Source: Nipponacmea schrenckii (Eukaryota; Mollusca; Gastropoda; Lottiidae). Taken from it: 64,000 nucleotides of DNA. The notes under the pieces were generated by a model, which was not told the DNA's origin, ran no database searches, and saw only the letters and a list, made by a program, of their open reading frames with translations. The stretch is from positions 29,137,769 through 29,201,768 of the forward strand of contig JAUJPP010000007.1 in assembly GCA_030562195.1 (NCBI GenBank), written 5' to 3'. Positions 39,696-51,557 of this stretch are shown one piece after another; position 1 is the stretch's first letter; the number at the start of each line of letters is the position of its first letter. The position numbers and the translations under genes were made by a program.

Positions 39696-42600
39696 TCATT
39701 CATTTGATTCTTTCCGTACACTAAATACATCCAGGTAATAAGTAGCACCATTATAAGTTATAATTAAACACATGAAGGCTATAAATGCAGCATGAGCTAG
39801 GAAACAGTTGTACCAGATAATACTTAATGTCACAGATAGAAGACAATAGATCCAATTAAACACTACGTAGAGTGCTACTCGATAACTGAAAAAAGTAGAG
39901 AACAGATTTAAAATTATTCTTTATCAAACAATTGATACAACAATAAGGTAAAACTGATATTATAAATGAGGTTAAATTTGATAAAAAAAGAGAGAGATCA
40001 CACAAATCTGGATATTCATCACAATTTTTACATATTGTGAACATTAAGACTATGTTTGTAAAATCTTGACAATGTGGAAATGCACCATATTAACCAAAGT
40101 ATTCAAGATGTTACACCAGTTAGACATTGATGATGGGCCAAGGGAGACGATTTGTAATATGCCATTTTTTAAATCCAAAACAAAATAGAAACAAATAATT
40201 GCATATAGTCATATTAGGATAGTGTCCGCTCTATCGGATCAAATGTCCTTCAACTAGCTGGAAATAGATTCCTTGTTGCCCTTTACATTTCAATTGAATA
40301 CAAATTCTATACATCAAGTTCTGATACTACTGATTCTCTACTTACTCTGGTCCTAATAGATCAACAGCTTTAAACATTAAACTTGATTCTTTAGAAGTCA
40401 GACATTTGTAACTTGTTAAATATTCTTTAGGAGGTGGAAACAGACTGGTCAATATTGAATGCAATATCTAGAAGAAAGAACATTATTAATGTTTCAAACT
40501 TTTCATTGCAAAAACAAACTGTCCTGATGAAGATTTTATATCTGAAACATGTACTGGCAGCATGGGAAGAGATCTAGTCATTGAGGTAAGGGACATGATA
40601 AGAAAACTTTCCTTGATGCTACTCGTTACTGAGTGGGTCATCTATTTCCATTTCGCTGTCCTGATGAAGATTTCATATCTGAAACACATGTCTGCAGTAT
40701 GAGATGAGCTCAATGCAATTAAACTGATTCTTAGCCAAAATTGCTAAATCTTTCTTAATAAAAATTATCCTGCTAATATTCTAGAATGACTATAACATAC
40801 ACTATGCAGGACGAAACCAAGAAAAGGCATTACTATCAACCACTGTCCGGTCCAATTATTGATATCAGGTACAAAATCTTTACGCCATTTCATTGATGCA
40901 TCCTCAGAATACCATCTTAATCTGTAAAATAACTATCATTATCAAATTTCACAACATATTCCATTCAAAAAACTTAACTTAAGATGATTTGAGTGTTCCA
41001 AAACTTTTATTAGTGGCTGCAAAACCAGAAGTGAACATCGGACAACAAAAGTAAGGATACCATTGGGTAGATATAGTCAAGGGCAATAACTTTTGTTCAG
41101 GTCAAAAGGTCACCAACGGTCAAGGTCACGAATTATGAGCTTTAAAAGTTTTGACAATTACTGAAATAAAGAAGCACAAGATATATGGATATACTATTTC
41201 TAACAATTTATTAACTCAACGTTTCACATGCTCATACAGGCAGCGTTATCAAGAGAAATGAATAAAAACTTAACAGGACTAACAATATATATAGATAAAA
41301 CATAGCAAAAACCAGGTAGAGAGATACTGTAAGCTTATGCAAAGCGTAGCAGTTTATACATACGTGTACACATGTTTTTTTCTATACATCCATAAACTTA
41401 AAAAAATGTTCAGGTCATTCCTTACAATAAAATCAACTGGACTATATATTTAAATATTTATTAATATAGCAACAACTGAAGACACTAAATTAGAGCATAA
41501 ATACATAACATTTTAACATACTCTGATGAACTGATATTATAACAAGGTAGTCCAAAGAGAACAGCTAATCAAAAATAAGTAGGTTATCCTATATATAGTC
41601 AAGTGTCTAACGTCTGAAAGTTGACAGAGCGGCAACACTCAAAGTACAATTATTGAAGAGCATGATAATGTTGAAATTTGGAGTGTGCATTCGCAGGAAT
41701 TTGAAAAATACTGTCATCATTTAGTGAAGCATCATAATTTTAGAGAAAACAAATGACCATAATCTGCCATCTTGATGAAGCTTCAGCATGTGACTGCTAT
41801 ACTCCAATCAAATTACGCGTTATAGTGTAAATGGAATCGTAATTTAATTATTGAATGCACAAGTTCGAGCAACGCAGCAGTCATCACATGCACTTTTTCA
41901 TTTTTGGGAAAAAAAGTAACTTACGCAAATGAAAGAAAAGCTGGTAGAGTATGAATGTAGACTGATGTTACTTTATCAATACTGTGTAATACCAGAGAAT
42001 TCCTGAATATAACAGCTGCCCATAGTAACGGACCATTAGCTACTGCAAATGCTGCCATAAATAGATTCGAATGATATGGACATATCCTATAATGGAGCAA
42101 TAAACTCAGTCACATACAATATTATAGTTTATATTAAGAATGTTTTAACTTGATCTGTTTGCCAAATGTCTTAATAACCACATTTAAGTGTTTCAGAAAT
42201 AAATTGGGCAATTTGTTTTTGGTCAGCTACAGTACTCAAAACTTTTATAGAAAGTGCTAGAACCTAAAATAAGAACCATTTTAAGACTAAAACCTTATGA
42301 TGGATGAACAAAGATGATTGTGAACAGTAAAACTTAAACTTACCAAATAAATAAATACCACAGTACATTACCATAGTAACAGAAATCTAACAGAAAATAT
42401 TGCCATCTGTACTTCCTTAATGGAAAAAAATGACAATTGATATATAAATCTAAACTTCAATATCTCAAATATATGGCCTTTATCAAAGGTAAACTTCAGT
42501 TTGTACCTTAAAGGTGCTCTGACTTAAATTTTTATTGACAGGATCAAAAGCTCTGAAAGGAGTATTAGAAGATATTAAGAACTCGGCTCAGGTGGATTTT

Positions 42601-43552
42601 CCAAATACAACATCTATAGGCCTACTTCTCATTAGAGTAGAGTCAAGAACTATTATGTAAAAGGGAGACTTACCAATACATTACAGTTCTGATGCCCAAG
42701 AGACATGGAGTACTAACAGTATAATAATACGGTAACAACCATTGAGAAGCCATTAAACTATGTGTCAATAAGATAATAGTACATATTGATATAACATACA
42801 CTAATTTTTCTTGTAGACGTTTCTTCTTGAGTACCTTTGAAAAGTAAAAGAATAAGTTGTTTTAGTGTTTTCTCTGACAAGTTCTGTTATGACTACTAAA
42901 CATTAATGTCAAATGAATTAAGTTTGTTCCACTGTAGATGAAATGGACGACACACAAGCATTATCATTTCAAACAGTGCTACTGAGAGCTCCATGGGTTT
43001 TACATCTCATTCTTTTACTGTGGATGAACTTGAAGATATATTTTTTTTTAAATAGGTGTTTTAAAGACAGCTGAAAGAGTGTAATGAATAAGGATAAGTA
43101 CCAAAAGAAACTCCCTAAATTCTTCCTCCTCTACTAATGAGTGATATTTTTTTTCTACTTGAGCTCTAACTTGTTTCACTTGGTCTGACATCTTTTTGAT
43201 ATGTTTTTCTACCCCACTCTGTTTAGATGTGCTACAAAATATATGAAATATCAATAAATATCATAAATCTAAAATATAGAATTTTTAAAGAAATGCACAG
43301 TTCGTAGGCCTAGAACTCTTTCAGAGAGTGATTTTAATCAACCATTGTAATATGTTCATGTATAATTAACGTTCATATTAATGGAACATTTATACAAACC
43401 TTACAAACAAATACAACTAAATCAACACCCAAAGCAAACATTGTTATTCATTAAATATGATGTAATGCCAGTATATGGTACACAATAATTCTTACTTATA
43501 ATACTTACCTAGTATAATTTGGAGTGCTGCTCTGCGCATCTGTAACAACCAT
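39696..43552 (-). CDS. GPC1: glycerophosphocholine acyltransferase, copy A (complete, eight exons)
   Basis: Multipass ER-membrane enzyme (DUF2838/GPCAT family) that transfers an acyl group from acyl-CoA to glycerophosphocholine, giving lyso-PC, a salvage step in PC turnover. Exons in order: 43552-43509, 43231-43102, 42834-42674, 42415-42344, 42086-41925, 40921-40801, 40467-40346, 39885-39696. The sum is 1002 nt, or 333 aa. Residues ~1-58 are hydrophilic, with a charged, coiled-coil-like stretch (MSDQVKQVRAQVEKKYHSL). About eight hydrophobic segments follow. Family hallmarks: QWLLPYYYTVSTPCLLGIR, YFLLDFCYYGN, NGPLLWA, and HSIDKVTSVYIHTLP in exon 5, then RWYS and PPKEY; the end is GATYYLDVFSVRKESNE. 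All junctions are GT-AG and in phase. Upstream lies copy B in the same orientation. Acyl-donor preference cannot be told. Confidence 0.92.
40521..40560 (+). ncRNA. hammerhead-like motif, tandem copy 1
   Basis: CTGATGA (40524-40530), stem II AGAT/ATCT (40531-40534 with 40540-40543) closing a TTTAT loop, GAAA (40544-40547). Flanking GTC and GGCAG could form part of stem I. The stem III side reads CATGTA, two bases shorter than copy 2, so this copy is probably inactive. It lies antisense in GPC1-A intron 6. Confidence 0.45.
40656..40697 (+). ncRNA. hammerhead-like motif, tandem copy 2 (best preserved)
   Basis: CTGATGA (40661-40667), a 4-bp stem II AGAT/ATCT around TTCAT, GAAA (40681-40684), then CACATG, which closes a minimal stem III (C-G pair plus A15.1-U16.1), and the cleavage-type triplet GTC (40690-40692). 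CTG (40657-40659) upstream and GCAG (40694-40697) downstream pair as stem I after one mismatch. All core boxes of a type-I hammerhead with very short stem III are present, the kind described in Penelope-like retroelements. Spacing from copy 1 is 137 bp and the flanks are related. Confidence 0.5.
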
Positions 43553-46033
43553 GATGGATATCTTATCTCAACTGCAATTATTAATTAACTTCTATTTGAC
43601 AGTCTTACTGGAACTAATTAAAATATACATTGTTCACATCAAAATATATTTAAGATTATACAGGTATATAAGCTTTATTTGGTAAAGTGAGTTGAATTTG
43701 GAAGTTTGAAAAGGGGATAGGCCCTATGTGAATGGCACGGAAGTGCACAAGCTAAACATAAACACTAGCTAGAGTGAATATTCCTATCAGTTTATTTGTT
43801 GTCATTAATCAAATGGCATAAAACAGATATAATTTCCAGCAGCTTATATTAATACTATAGCAACATCTGTAGTTGAGGTCTGATGATAACTTCATTTCCC
43901 TCCATTGTACTCGCCAATTATTAAAATCCTTGCCCCTGAACAAAATTTTTGGTTTGTATTGATAGAGAAAAACTTCCTCTTCTGTTTAAGATATGTTGAC
44001 AACTCAAGCTTTAAAGAAGGGACATTGATTATAAGTTAATGTCAAAAAATAATCTTACAATAATAAAAGAATGACCTTTACCTTTTTCCAATTTTCATTC
44101 GGCAATCATGGTTTTTTTCTCAAATATAAGTGGAATGTATTTAAAATGAAAATTTACAATTGATTTGACTGTTTTTTTTCGAATCTGATATGATACTGAA
44201 CTATCCTGAAACTTGTTTTTATTATCGTTTTCCATGGTCTAAACATATAAAAAAAGAAATTTTTAGAAAACGGATGACCAATTGTTCTGGGATAACTCAT
44301 ACTATTATTCTGCATCCAGACAACAAATAAATAAATAAATATTCGCAAATATAAAAGATGATGATAGCGGCAAAATTTGATAAGCCCTTTTAAAAAAATT
44401 ACAATTCAAATTGTTTTGTGTATTTTTTTTTTCATTGTAGGCCTACCAGTGGGCATATTAATTGAAATATTTGTTAAGATTATTGGGCCAAGATCTTCAT
44501 TATTTGGGACAATATAAAACAGACTTTTGGGTTTCAAAATTTATTAACATGAAATTAAATACATGTAATAACAAAAAAGAAAAAAATTTATCACTGCACA
44601 TAGTCTTCAAATCACAGCATTTAGTTAAATCTTTAAGAATATTAAGTATCTCAGTCTCTTAATAAATGCTAAACAATACATTGAAAAATAAATTTATATT
44701 GTAACAAATATTAACTGGTATATATATAGATTCCATTTTGTCTTCTATTTTCCAGTTTGTAGCTTTGAAAAGCTCTAAAACTGCAACACTACATGTATGC
44801 ATGAAGATGGGTTTCCAATTGAGATCAATTGTTCTAGCTTAGAAAACTCTAGCTTATTTTAATTTATCATTCCTAAGCTAAGAATAAAATAGATGTGATA
44901 AGCTGGAGTCTTGTTCACCTGATGAGATAGTAAAATTATTGAAACCTTGTGTGTTATTATTATTAAATTGAGAAGTAGTATACTATAAAAACTGTGTTCA
45001 TTATTCATGTGCTTCCTACCCCTAAATGTCACTTAAGGATTACAATAATTGAAGACATCTGATCTTAAATGATTATCATGTACCCGTAGTTCATTTTGAT
45101 TTTAGTCTTGTAACTAAATAACAACAATCAAATAATTAAAAATGAATGAATGAAAAAGAATACAGCCTTAAGTCAAATGAAATGTTCAATGGAATGTTAT
45201 ATTAGGTTTACGAAGAAATAATATGAACACGACCGAGTTAAAATAAATTTAAAAAAATAAAAAATAATAAGAACAAATAAATAAATGCAACAAAATAAAT
45301 TTAAAGTAAATTGATAAATATGAATAATCAAATGAGCAATGGAATGTAAATCAGGTTTCTCAAGTAATTATATCACTCAAATTAAAAAACATATTTCTTA
45401 TATTTATGTAGATAATAGTATATTTGAACCAGAAAATAGTAATACAAATATTTAATATCAAACTCTATAAGCTGATAAAGTATATATTTATAACAGTATA
45501 TGGAATGAAAGGTTAAACACAGTAATATCTAAAGTGAAAGTAAAGAGGTCTCTTAATCTCCTTATGATAAATTCCAAAAAATCTTGGTGTTTTATGATGA
45601 CATCATAATTGATTTTGCAATTAGCAAATTGCAAGAATATTTCAATCATATTTAAATAGTTCATCAATTATGTCATTAGTATATTCAATGGCATATAATG
45701 TCAGTGGAAATTAAACCAAATGAGAGATCCAGTATGATATGAGAACCTGATATGATCAAATGCTATGACATTATACAGGGAATGTCAAAATTTAACAAAC
45801 ACGAACAATTAAAACATTACTTTGAACACAATTGATCTTGGTAATGATTTACTATATAATTATATGAAATATTGAGAATTATTTATTATATGGTTTAAAC
45901 CATTGTATAAAGGGCAAGGATAAGTACTAACTAGAGGCTTGATGTAGTAAAAAGTCAGTATATATTTGAGTTATTTCAGGTGAGTGGTATCTTCAGTATA
46001 TAATTAGAGCCTATCTAATATAGTTACAATATT
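43553..46033. other. interval between GPC1-A and GPC1-B
   Basis: Must contain the GPC1-A promoter and the GPC1-B 3' UTR. Besides the hammerhead-like motif at 44919 nothing is recognised. ORFs at 44154-44662 are low complexity. Confidence 0.45.
44919..44946 (+). ncRNA. hammerhead-like motif, dispersed copy
   Basis: CTGATGA (44919-44925), stem GATAG/TTATT with two G-U pairs around TAAAA, then GAAAC (44941-44945). Downstream TTGTGTGTTATT, TTAAATTGAGAAGTAGTATAC and CTACCCCTAAAT match the family seen at 21 kb, placing it in the same repeat. No clear NUH triplet, so probably degenerate. Confidence 0.35.
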
Positions 46034-49000
46034 TCAGCCAGCTATACCAGGACGAACACTAAAAACATCCAAATAGAATCTGGCTCCATTAAATGTAATA
46101 ACAAGAAACATCAATGAAAGATAGACAATATGAGCTATAAAGTAGTTATACCACAATATTGTCATGGTAAATGATGCTAAACAAAATAACCAATTGAATA
46201 TTAAATACAGCAGGGTTCTATACCTGAAAAATATAATAAATATAACTTTTATAGTATAATCAATTTTCATATTATTAGTTACATAATAAGATTTGAGCAA
46301 CAACATTCTTGATACAAGAATTTTTTTTTGAGTACTCAATCACCTATACATTCCTAAGAGTGAAAAATGATCCTTTGGATATAGTAAATAAATGAGCATC
46401 AATTAAGATTAATAGTATACCGGTATCCATATATCTTGTGCTTCATTAACTATTATTTACTTATTTAATGAATATCAAGGTTAAGTGTTTGTTATGGTTT
46501 TGTAAAATAATGCAATGATTAATAAAGAATAAAGGCATCCATTGATGGTTCAAATTCAGATCTTTAATCTTTAGCTACAGTGTTTTAAAACCATAATTTG
46601 AAATAACCAACAAGTTATCAATTTTAGATGCCCATGGCAAGATATTCAAAATCATTTGATATTTATACAAAGATGCCGTCATATAAATACAAACATACTT
46701 TGGACCACATAAATTGATGGCTCTATAAATGAATGTAGAAGTTTTAGAAGTGAGATAACGATAACTTGTCTGGTAATGTTCTGGTGGTTTACATATACAC
46801 GTTAAAACTGTAACAATGATCTGAAAAGAAACATATACACAAGTTGAATGATTTAACAAATTCCCAGTGATAATGCCCTATACAATATAATATAGTTGTA
46901 ACGTTTAACCCTTTGAACCCTGAGTGTAATTTAGATAGAACGTCATATACCCTGAGCTCCAAGCAATATTTTTTAATTTGTATGACGTTAACGTTGTATG
47001 ACGTCATTTGACAACAGCCGGTTTACCGGCTCATAGGGTATATGTCATATAAGGATAAGCCGGTATACCGGCTTATAGGGTTGAAAGGGTTAAAGAAATA
47101 ATAGAGAATCAAACATTGGTCGTAATAGCATTATTGATGTGTGTAAATGCAATTCGTTAAAATATGACCAACTGAATAAATGAATAAATTCAGATGTTTC
47201 TAACATAACATAGTTTATTATGTTACATGAACTGTTACATAAGGGAGCCATATTAGAAATGTCATTATTACAAATTGTACTTACATTATGGGCAATAAAA
47301 CTTGCAGCTGGAACAGCCACCAACCAAATAAAAGACCATTCACTTAACAATGGAATGAAATGACAAGGCCATTTAAGGGAAGATTCTTCTGGATACCATC
47401 GTATTCTATAAAATTATTTTACATCCATATAACAAATGATTTCAAATTATTGAACACTTGGTTCATTTATTCAAGTACATGTAATAGTAATGTTTCAGTG
47501 TTTATCTGGAATTCTTGAACATTTCAAAACAACAATTTATTAAATTAACATATCTCATGACAACCTGAATTCCTACAATGAAAATCTTGACTATTTAACA
47601 TGATTCCATTGAATAAATTTAACATTTAAATGTACAACATATCAAGGCCCTAATCCAAATGGTAAACAATATTTCTCATTAACACTAAAACCCAAAAGAT
47701 ATTTTATGCATCTAAGGCCACAAAAAAAAAGTGTCTTGGTTCTCAGGCACCGCCGCAGCGGCAAAAACCTCCCGCTTCAAACCATTTTATTTGTCAAAAA
47801 AATTAAAAATAAAAATACGTCGCCCGCCCGCATCATCTTTGCAATCAATAAAAAACTGCTTATTCTTGAACTGGGACACATCTTGCCAATTTCGGTTGGG
47901 TATGATAGTATGAGAAGCTATATTTTTTAATTTCTCATCTTTATTTTTTGTCTTCTTTTACAAACTTCATATTTCCGGCAACACGCCATCTTTCCGGTGA
48001 CTGCTTTACACTACTAGCCTCGATTATTCAGGTCGTAATTTAGTCGGAGTGATTTCCAGATGTATGTTAGTTTAATTTTAAAAGAAATTAGTTTGAGTGC
48101 CGATTTTGGCAGGACTAAATATTTAGTTGGACGATCTGGCCCATTGTGAAGCATTTTGTATGACCTGACAATATGGTGTGGTTATCTCCCTTATTATAAG
48201 GGTTCAAGGTCATTCGCCACAAGTGTGAAACAAATTATAGACAATTTGAGATGATTTGAAAGTTTCTGAATAATTCATGACAGCATTGACATCGGTTTTG
48301 ACAGAAAATGGGGTTTCTGCATGACCCTTGGACAATTGTTCCAGCGAAAACTTCTAAAGTAAATGTAGTATTGAAAGAAACCACCGGAATACGTGTGGAA
48401 ACTAGCTGAGCTCTGTGTCGTGCCCAAAATGTGGAAGACGGTGACCTGATTAATACTGTTACGAAGTAAAGATGTTTACTGGTGAGACCAAGACTGTCCC
48501 TACCATTCATCCATTTTAAGGCTTAGTTTTATAAAAAAAAAAATCAAAAAAATTCCGCCCGCCCGCTTTCAATAATGTCTAAATATTATGCTTTTTATTT
48601 TGATTAAGGGGAGGTAATTTGGAGAAATAAAAAAAAAAAATCAAACCCTGCCCGCCTACACATTTTTTCCCCCAGGTAATTGCCTGAGAACCAAGATATT
48701 TTCTTTTCATGGCCTAATCCAGACAATTTTAATCTCAAGTTGAGGTTTATTCTGTTTGTTTCTCTTAGCAGTTGTGGATACTATCTGGGCCTACACTAAT
48801 GCATTCAAACATATTATATATAAAATACAGTCTACTTACACAAATGAGAGGAAAGCTGGAAGGATATGTATATAAACAGATGTAACTTTATCAATACTAT
48901 GTAGAACTAGAGAGTTACGATATATGACCATTGCCCATAGTAACGGACCATTAGCTATAGCAAACGCTACCGAAAATAAGTCTCCATGATGAGGAGCAAT

Positions 49001-51557
49001 CCTGGAAAATAGGAGAAAAATCTTAATCTATTATTCCTGACTATAATTTTTCAACTTTTAAACAATCAGAATAAAACCATACATATGAGTGTCAGAACTT
49101 TAAAACAAGTACATATGTTACAATGATTTTGTTGATAATAAACTTACCAAATAAATGCTAACCATAAAATATTACCATAGTAACAGAAATCCAAAAGAAA
49201 ATAATGCCATCGAAATTTCCTGCAAAAATTGATTTCAAAACTAAAAGATATGAATAGGTATTGATTTTCAGCAATTTCACAACCATGTTCTGTGTAATTG
49301 AAGCAATTATAGCTAAACATGATAAGATTCAATTGGATCTGTTATTTTGACTCCACCCTATCTTATTTGATGAATTAAAGTCTACAAAATATTTAAACTC
49401 TTTTCTTCCTTCTTATCTAATAACATTTTGAAAAGTAAAGTAGCTTATATAAAATTCAAATGAATAGAAGAGAAGAGTTTTTTTCTATTTTTTTGCTCTG
49501 CTAATGTTAAATTTCGACCAATTCCACTTACACTGCTGTGTACTTACCAGTAAATGATGGTTCTTATAAGAAGAAGACATGGAGTACTAACAGTATAATA
49601 AAACGGTAACAACCAATGAGAAGCCATTAAACTATGTGTCAATAAGATAATAGTACATATTGATATAACATACACTAATTTTTCTTGTAGACGTTTCTTT
49701 CTCAATAACTGAAAATCAATTATATAAGAATGATTGATTGGCTAGTCATACTTGCTTTAAAAGACTATCCATTTAAAGGGCATAGGAAATGATTTTAAAT
49801 ATTCAATTTTTTTTGTTTTTCTATAACTAGAAGCGGCGACCTTTAGCAAATAGGCCTCATGAAGATCAAGAAAATTCATCAGGAATTGATAGTGATAGGC
49901 CTAGCGACTACGATGAAACTCAACAAGCTAATAATAATGGCGTCCCTATTGATGAATGGTACTTGGTAGCCAATTCATTCCGTCTAGGCCTATTATTGAC
50001 AACAACTAGATAAATATACAGTTAATGAAAATTTAGGAAATGTTATTTATCAAATTATCCGATTTTTAAAATTATAATAACAATGTTGTAAATTAATAAA
50101 ATTAAAATAAGATTGGCCTTCTGATCGGATCCTAAATTTTTACCATCGTTCTACTTTCGAGTCTTACCGAATGAAGAAAATTGTACCTGGGCCTTTTAGT
50201 TTTGTAACGTAATGAGTGGCCTAAATAAGTTTGTACAAGATAATAGATAGCAGTATGTTTTCCGGTGAGGCACGGGCATTGGTTATTCCCCTCGGGCCAA
50301 GAAAATAAAATATGTAATCTACTTTCACTTTCAAATTGCTATTCTCCGGACCCTGTGGCATTGCATCATTATTTAATAGCTCGATTTTGCATCCAACCGA
50401 TTTCGCAATATCAAGATCTAGGCCTATCGTGAACTGGTTTTTTTCGAAGCGATTCCAATCTTGAGTTTTCATTTGGTGTAGGCCCCCTTTAGCAAGCTAT
50501 CTTTATGTTGATAACCCAACGTTTACATTATATTCGGATCCGATGGAAACTTGTACAAAGCTATCTTTTGTCCCGATCTTACTTCACAGATGAAGGGAGC
50601 ACATAAAACCATCTTATTTTACAAATACAACTTGTAAACAGAATCAATAGTATACGTTAGAAGGCTGTCCAATATGACGCTATGTTCCTACCTGACGTCA
50701 CAATCAAGTGAAGCGTGATCAGATTAAAGCACCTAATAAATATTAACACATTTCTACGGCCGATATCTTATGAACGGGAGAGCAAAAAAAAAAAAACTTT
50801 TATTTTTTATTTTCGATATGAAGTAGTTGATAAAAACGATAAAATTGACATTTTTAAAATTTCCATTTCCTATGCCCTTTAATGTGAAAAGGTGAACTTG
50901 ATTAATCAAATGTACCTTATCTTTATGATCCAGACAAGCACTAAATGAACACAGTCAAAAAATTACTCACTGATACAAAAGCTGCTAGCTCTGATTCTTC
51001 TTCTAAACTCAGTCCACTTTCTGTGGTTGCCATTTTTGATATGGAAGATTTGGTTGGTTCAATACCAACACTTGAACTTTTTGGTATAAAACCATTACTG
51101 TGAAAAAAAATAAGATATCAAACTTAGCTCATCAGATATATATCCCACCACAGAACTACTGTTCAAAATCATATTATCATAATTGGTTACAAAAGGGATT
51201 CAAATTTGTATAAGAAAATCAAAGCCCTTAATCAAGCTCATAAACTGTAGCATGGATAGACGGCTGACGCTCTTTCCTTGTTGTAACTAACTGGTCAGTA
51301 ACTAAAGAAACATAATTGCAAGTGACCCATTATCACTCAACACAACCAACTAAACCCATTTACACTGCAAATTTACTAATATCAGTACTGTTTGTTAGTG
51401 AAACTGAAGTTGCCAAAATAAAAACGTATTTGTTGACTTACTTTGTAACAGATGAGACTGGTTTAGTATTCCCATCATCATTGGAACAAGTTACTACTGT
51501 ATCTACTGGTTTGACTATTAAAATATTTTGATTATAACTCATGGTCTGTGAAGACAT
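46034..51557 (-). CDS. GPC1: glycerophosphocholine acyltransferase, copy B (complete, eight exons)
   Basis: Tandem paralogue of the copy at 39696-43552, same predicted reaction and membrane setting. Exons in order: 51557-51442, 51097-50971, 49708-49548, 49219-49148, 49001-48840, 47405-47285, 46820-46699, 46223-46034. The sum is 1071 nt, or 356 aa. Exons 3-8 have exactly the lengths of copy A (161, 72, 162, 121, 122, 190) with the same phases; only the two N-terminal exons differ in length and sequence (Ser/Thr-rich, MSSQTMSYNQNILIVKPVD, then EEESELAAF). Core motifs kept: HSIDKVTSVYIHILP, NGPLLWA, LLDFCYYGN, RWYPEE. The end is GARFYLDVFSVRPGIAG. A TTTTTAG lies three bases before the ATG, so an upstream 5' UTR exon is likely. 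Introns hold three TIR elements and are much longer than in copy A. Confidence 0.92.
46909..47089. mobile_element. 181-bp MITE with TTAA target duplication (piggyBac-like)
   Basis: TTAA at 46905-46908 and 47090-47093 flanks complementary ends CCCTTTGAACCCTGAG and CTTATAGGGTTGAAAGGG. TTAA duplication with CCCTTT termini is the piggyBac pattern. The interior has two strong palindromes (GCCGGTTTACCGGC near 47019 and AAGCCGGTATACCGGCTT near 47056). In GPC1-B intron 6. No ORF. Confidence 0.8.
47716..48714. mobile_element. 999-bp non-autonomous DNA transposon with TAA target duplication
   Basis: Ends are complementary: GGCCAC(A)nGTGTCTTGGTTCTCAGGCA on the left, and its near reverse complement (TGCCTGAGAACCAAGATA...ATGGCC) on the right. 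Flanked by TAA at 47713-47715 and 48715-48717. A 3-bp TAA duplication and GGC termini suggest PIF/Harbinger. The interior is unusual for the region in having several CCCGCCCGC runs (47821, 48556, 48650). A 91-codon minus-strand ORF (48510-48235) has no transposase motif. In GPC1-B intron 5. Confidence 0.75.
49777..50878. mobile_element. 1.1-kb non-autonomous DNA transposon with TTAA target duplication
   Basis: TTAA at 49773-49776 and 50879-50882 flanks the ends AGGGCATAGGAAATG and CATTTCCTATGCCCT, perfect inverted repeats of 15 bp with weaker complementarity inside. No transposase-like ORF; the 83-codon minus-strand ORF at 50472-50221 is unrecognised. Lies in GPC1-B intron 2. Confidence 0.8.
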
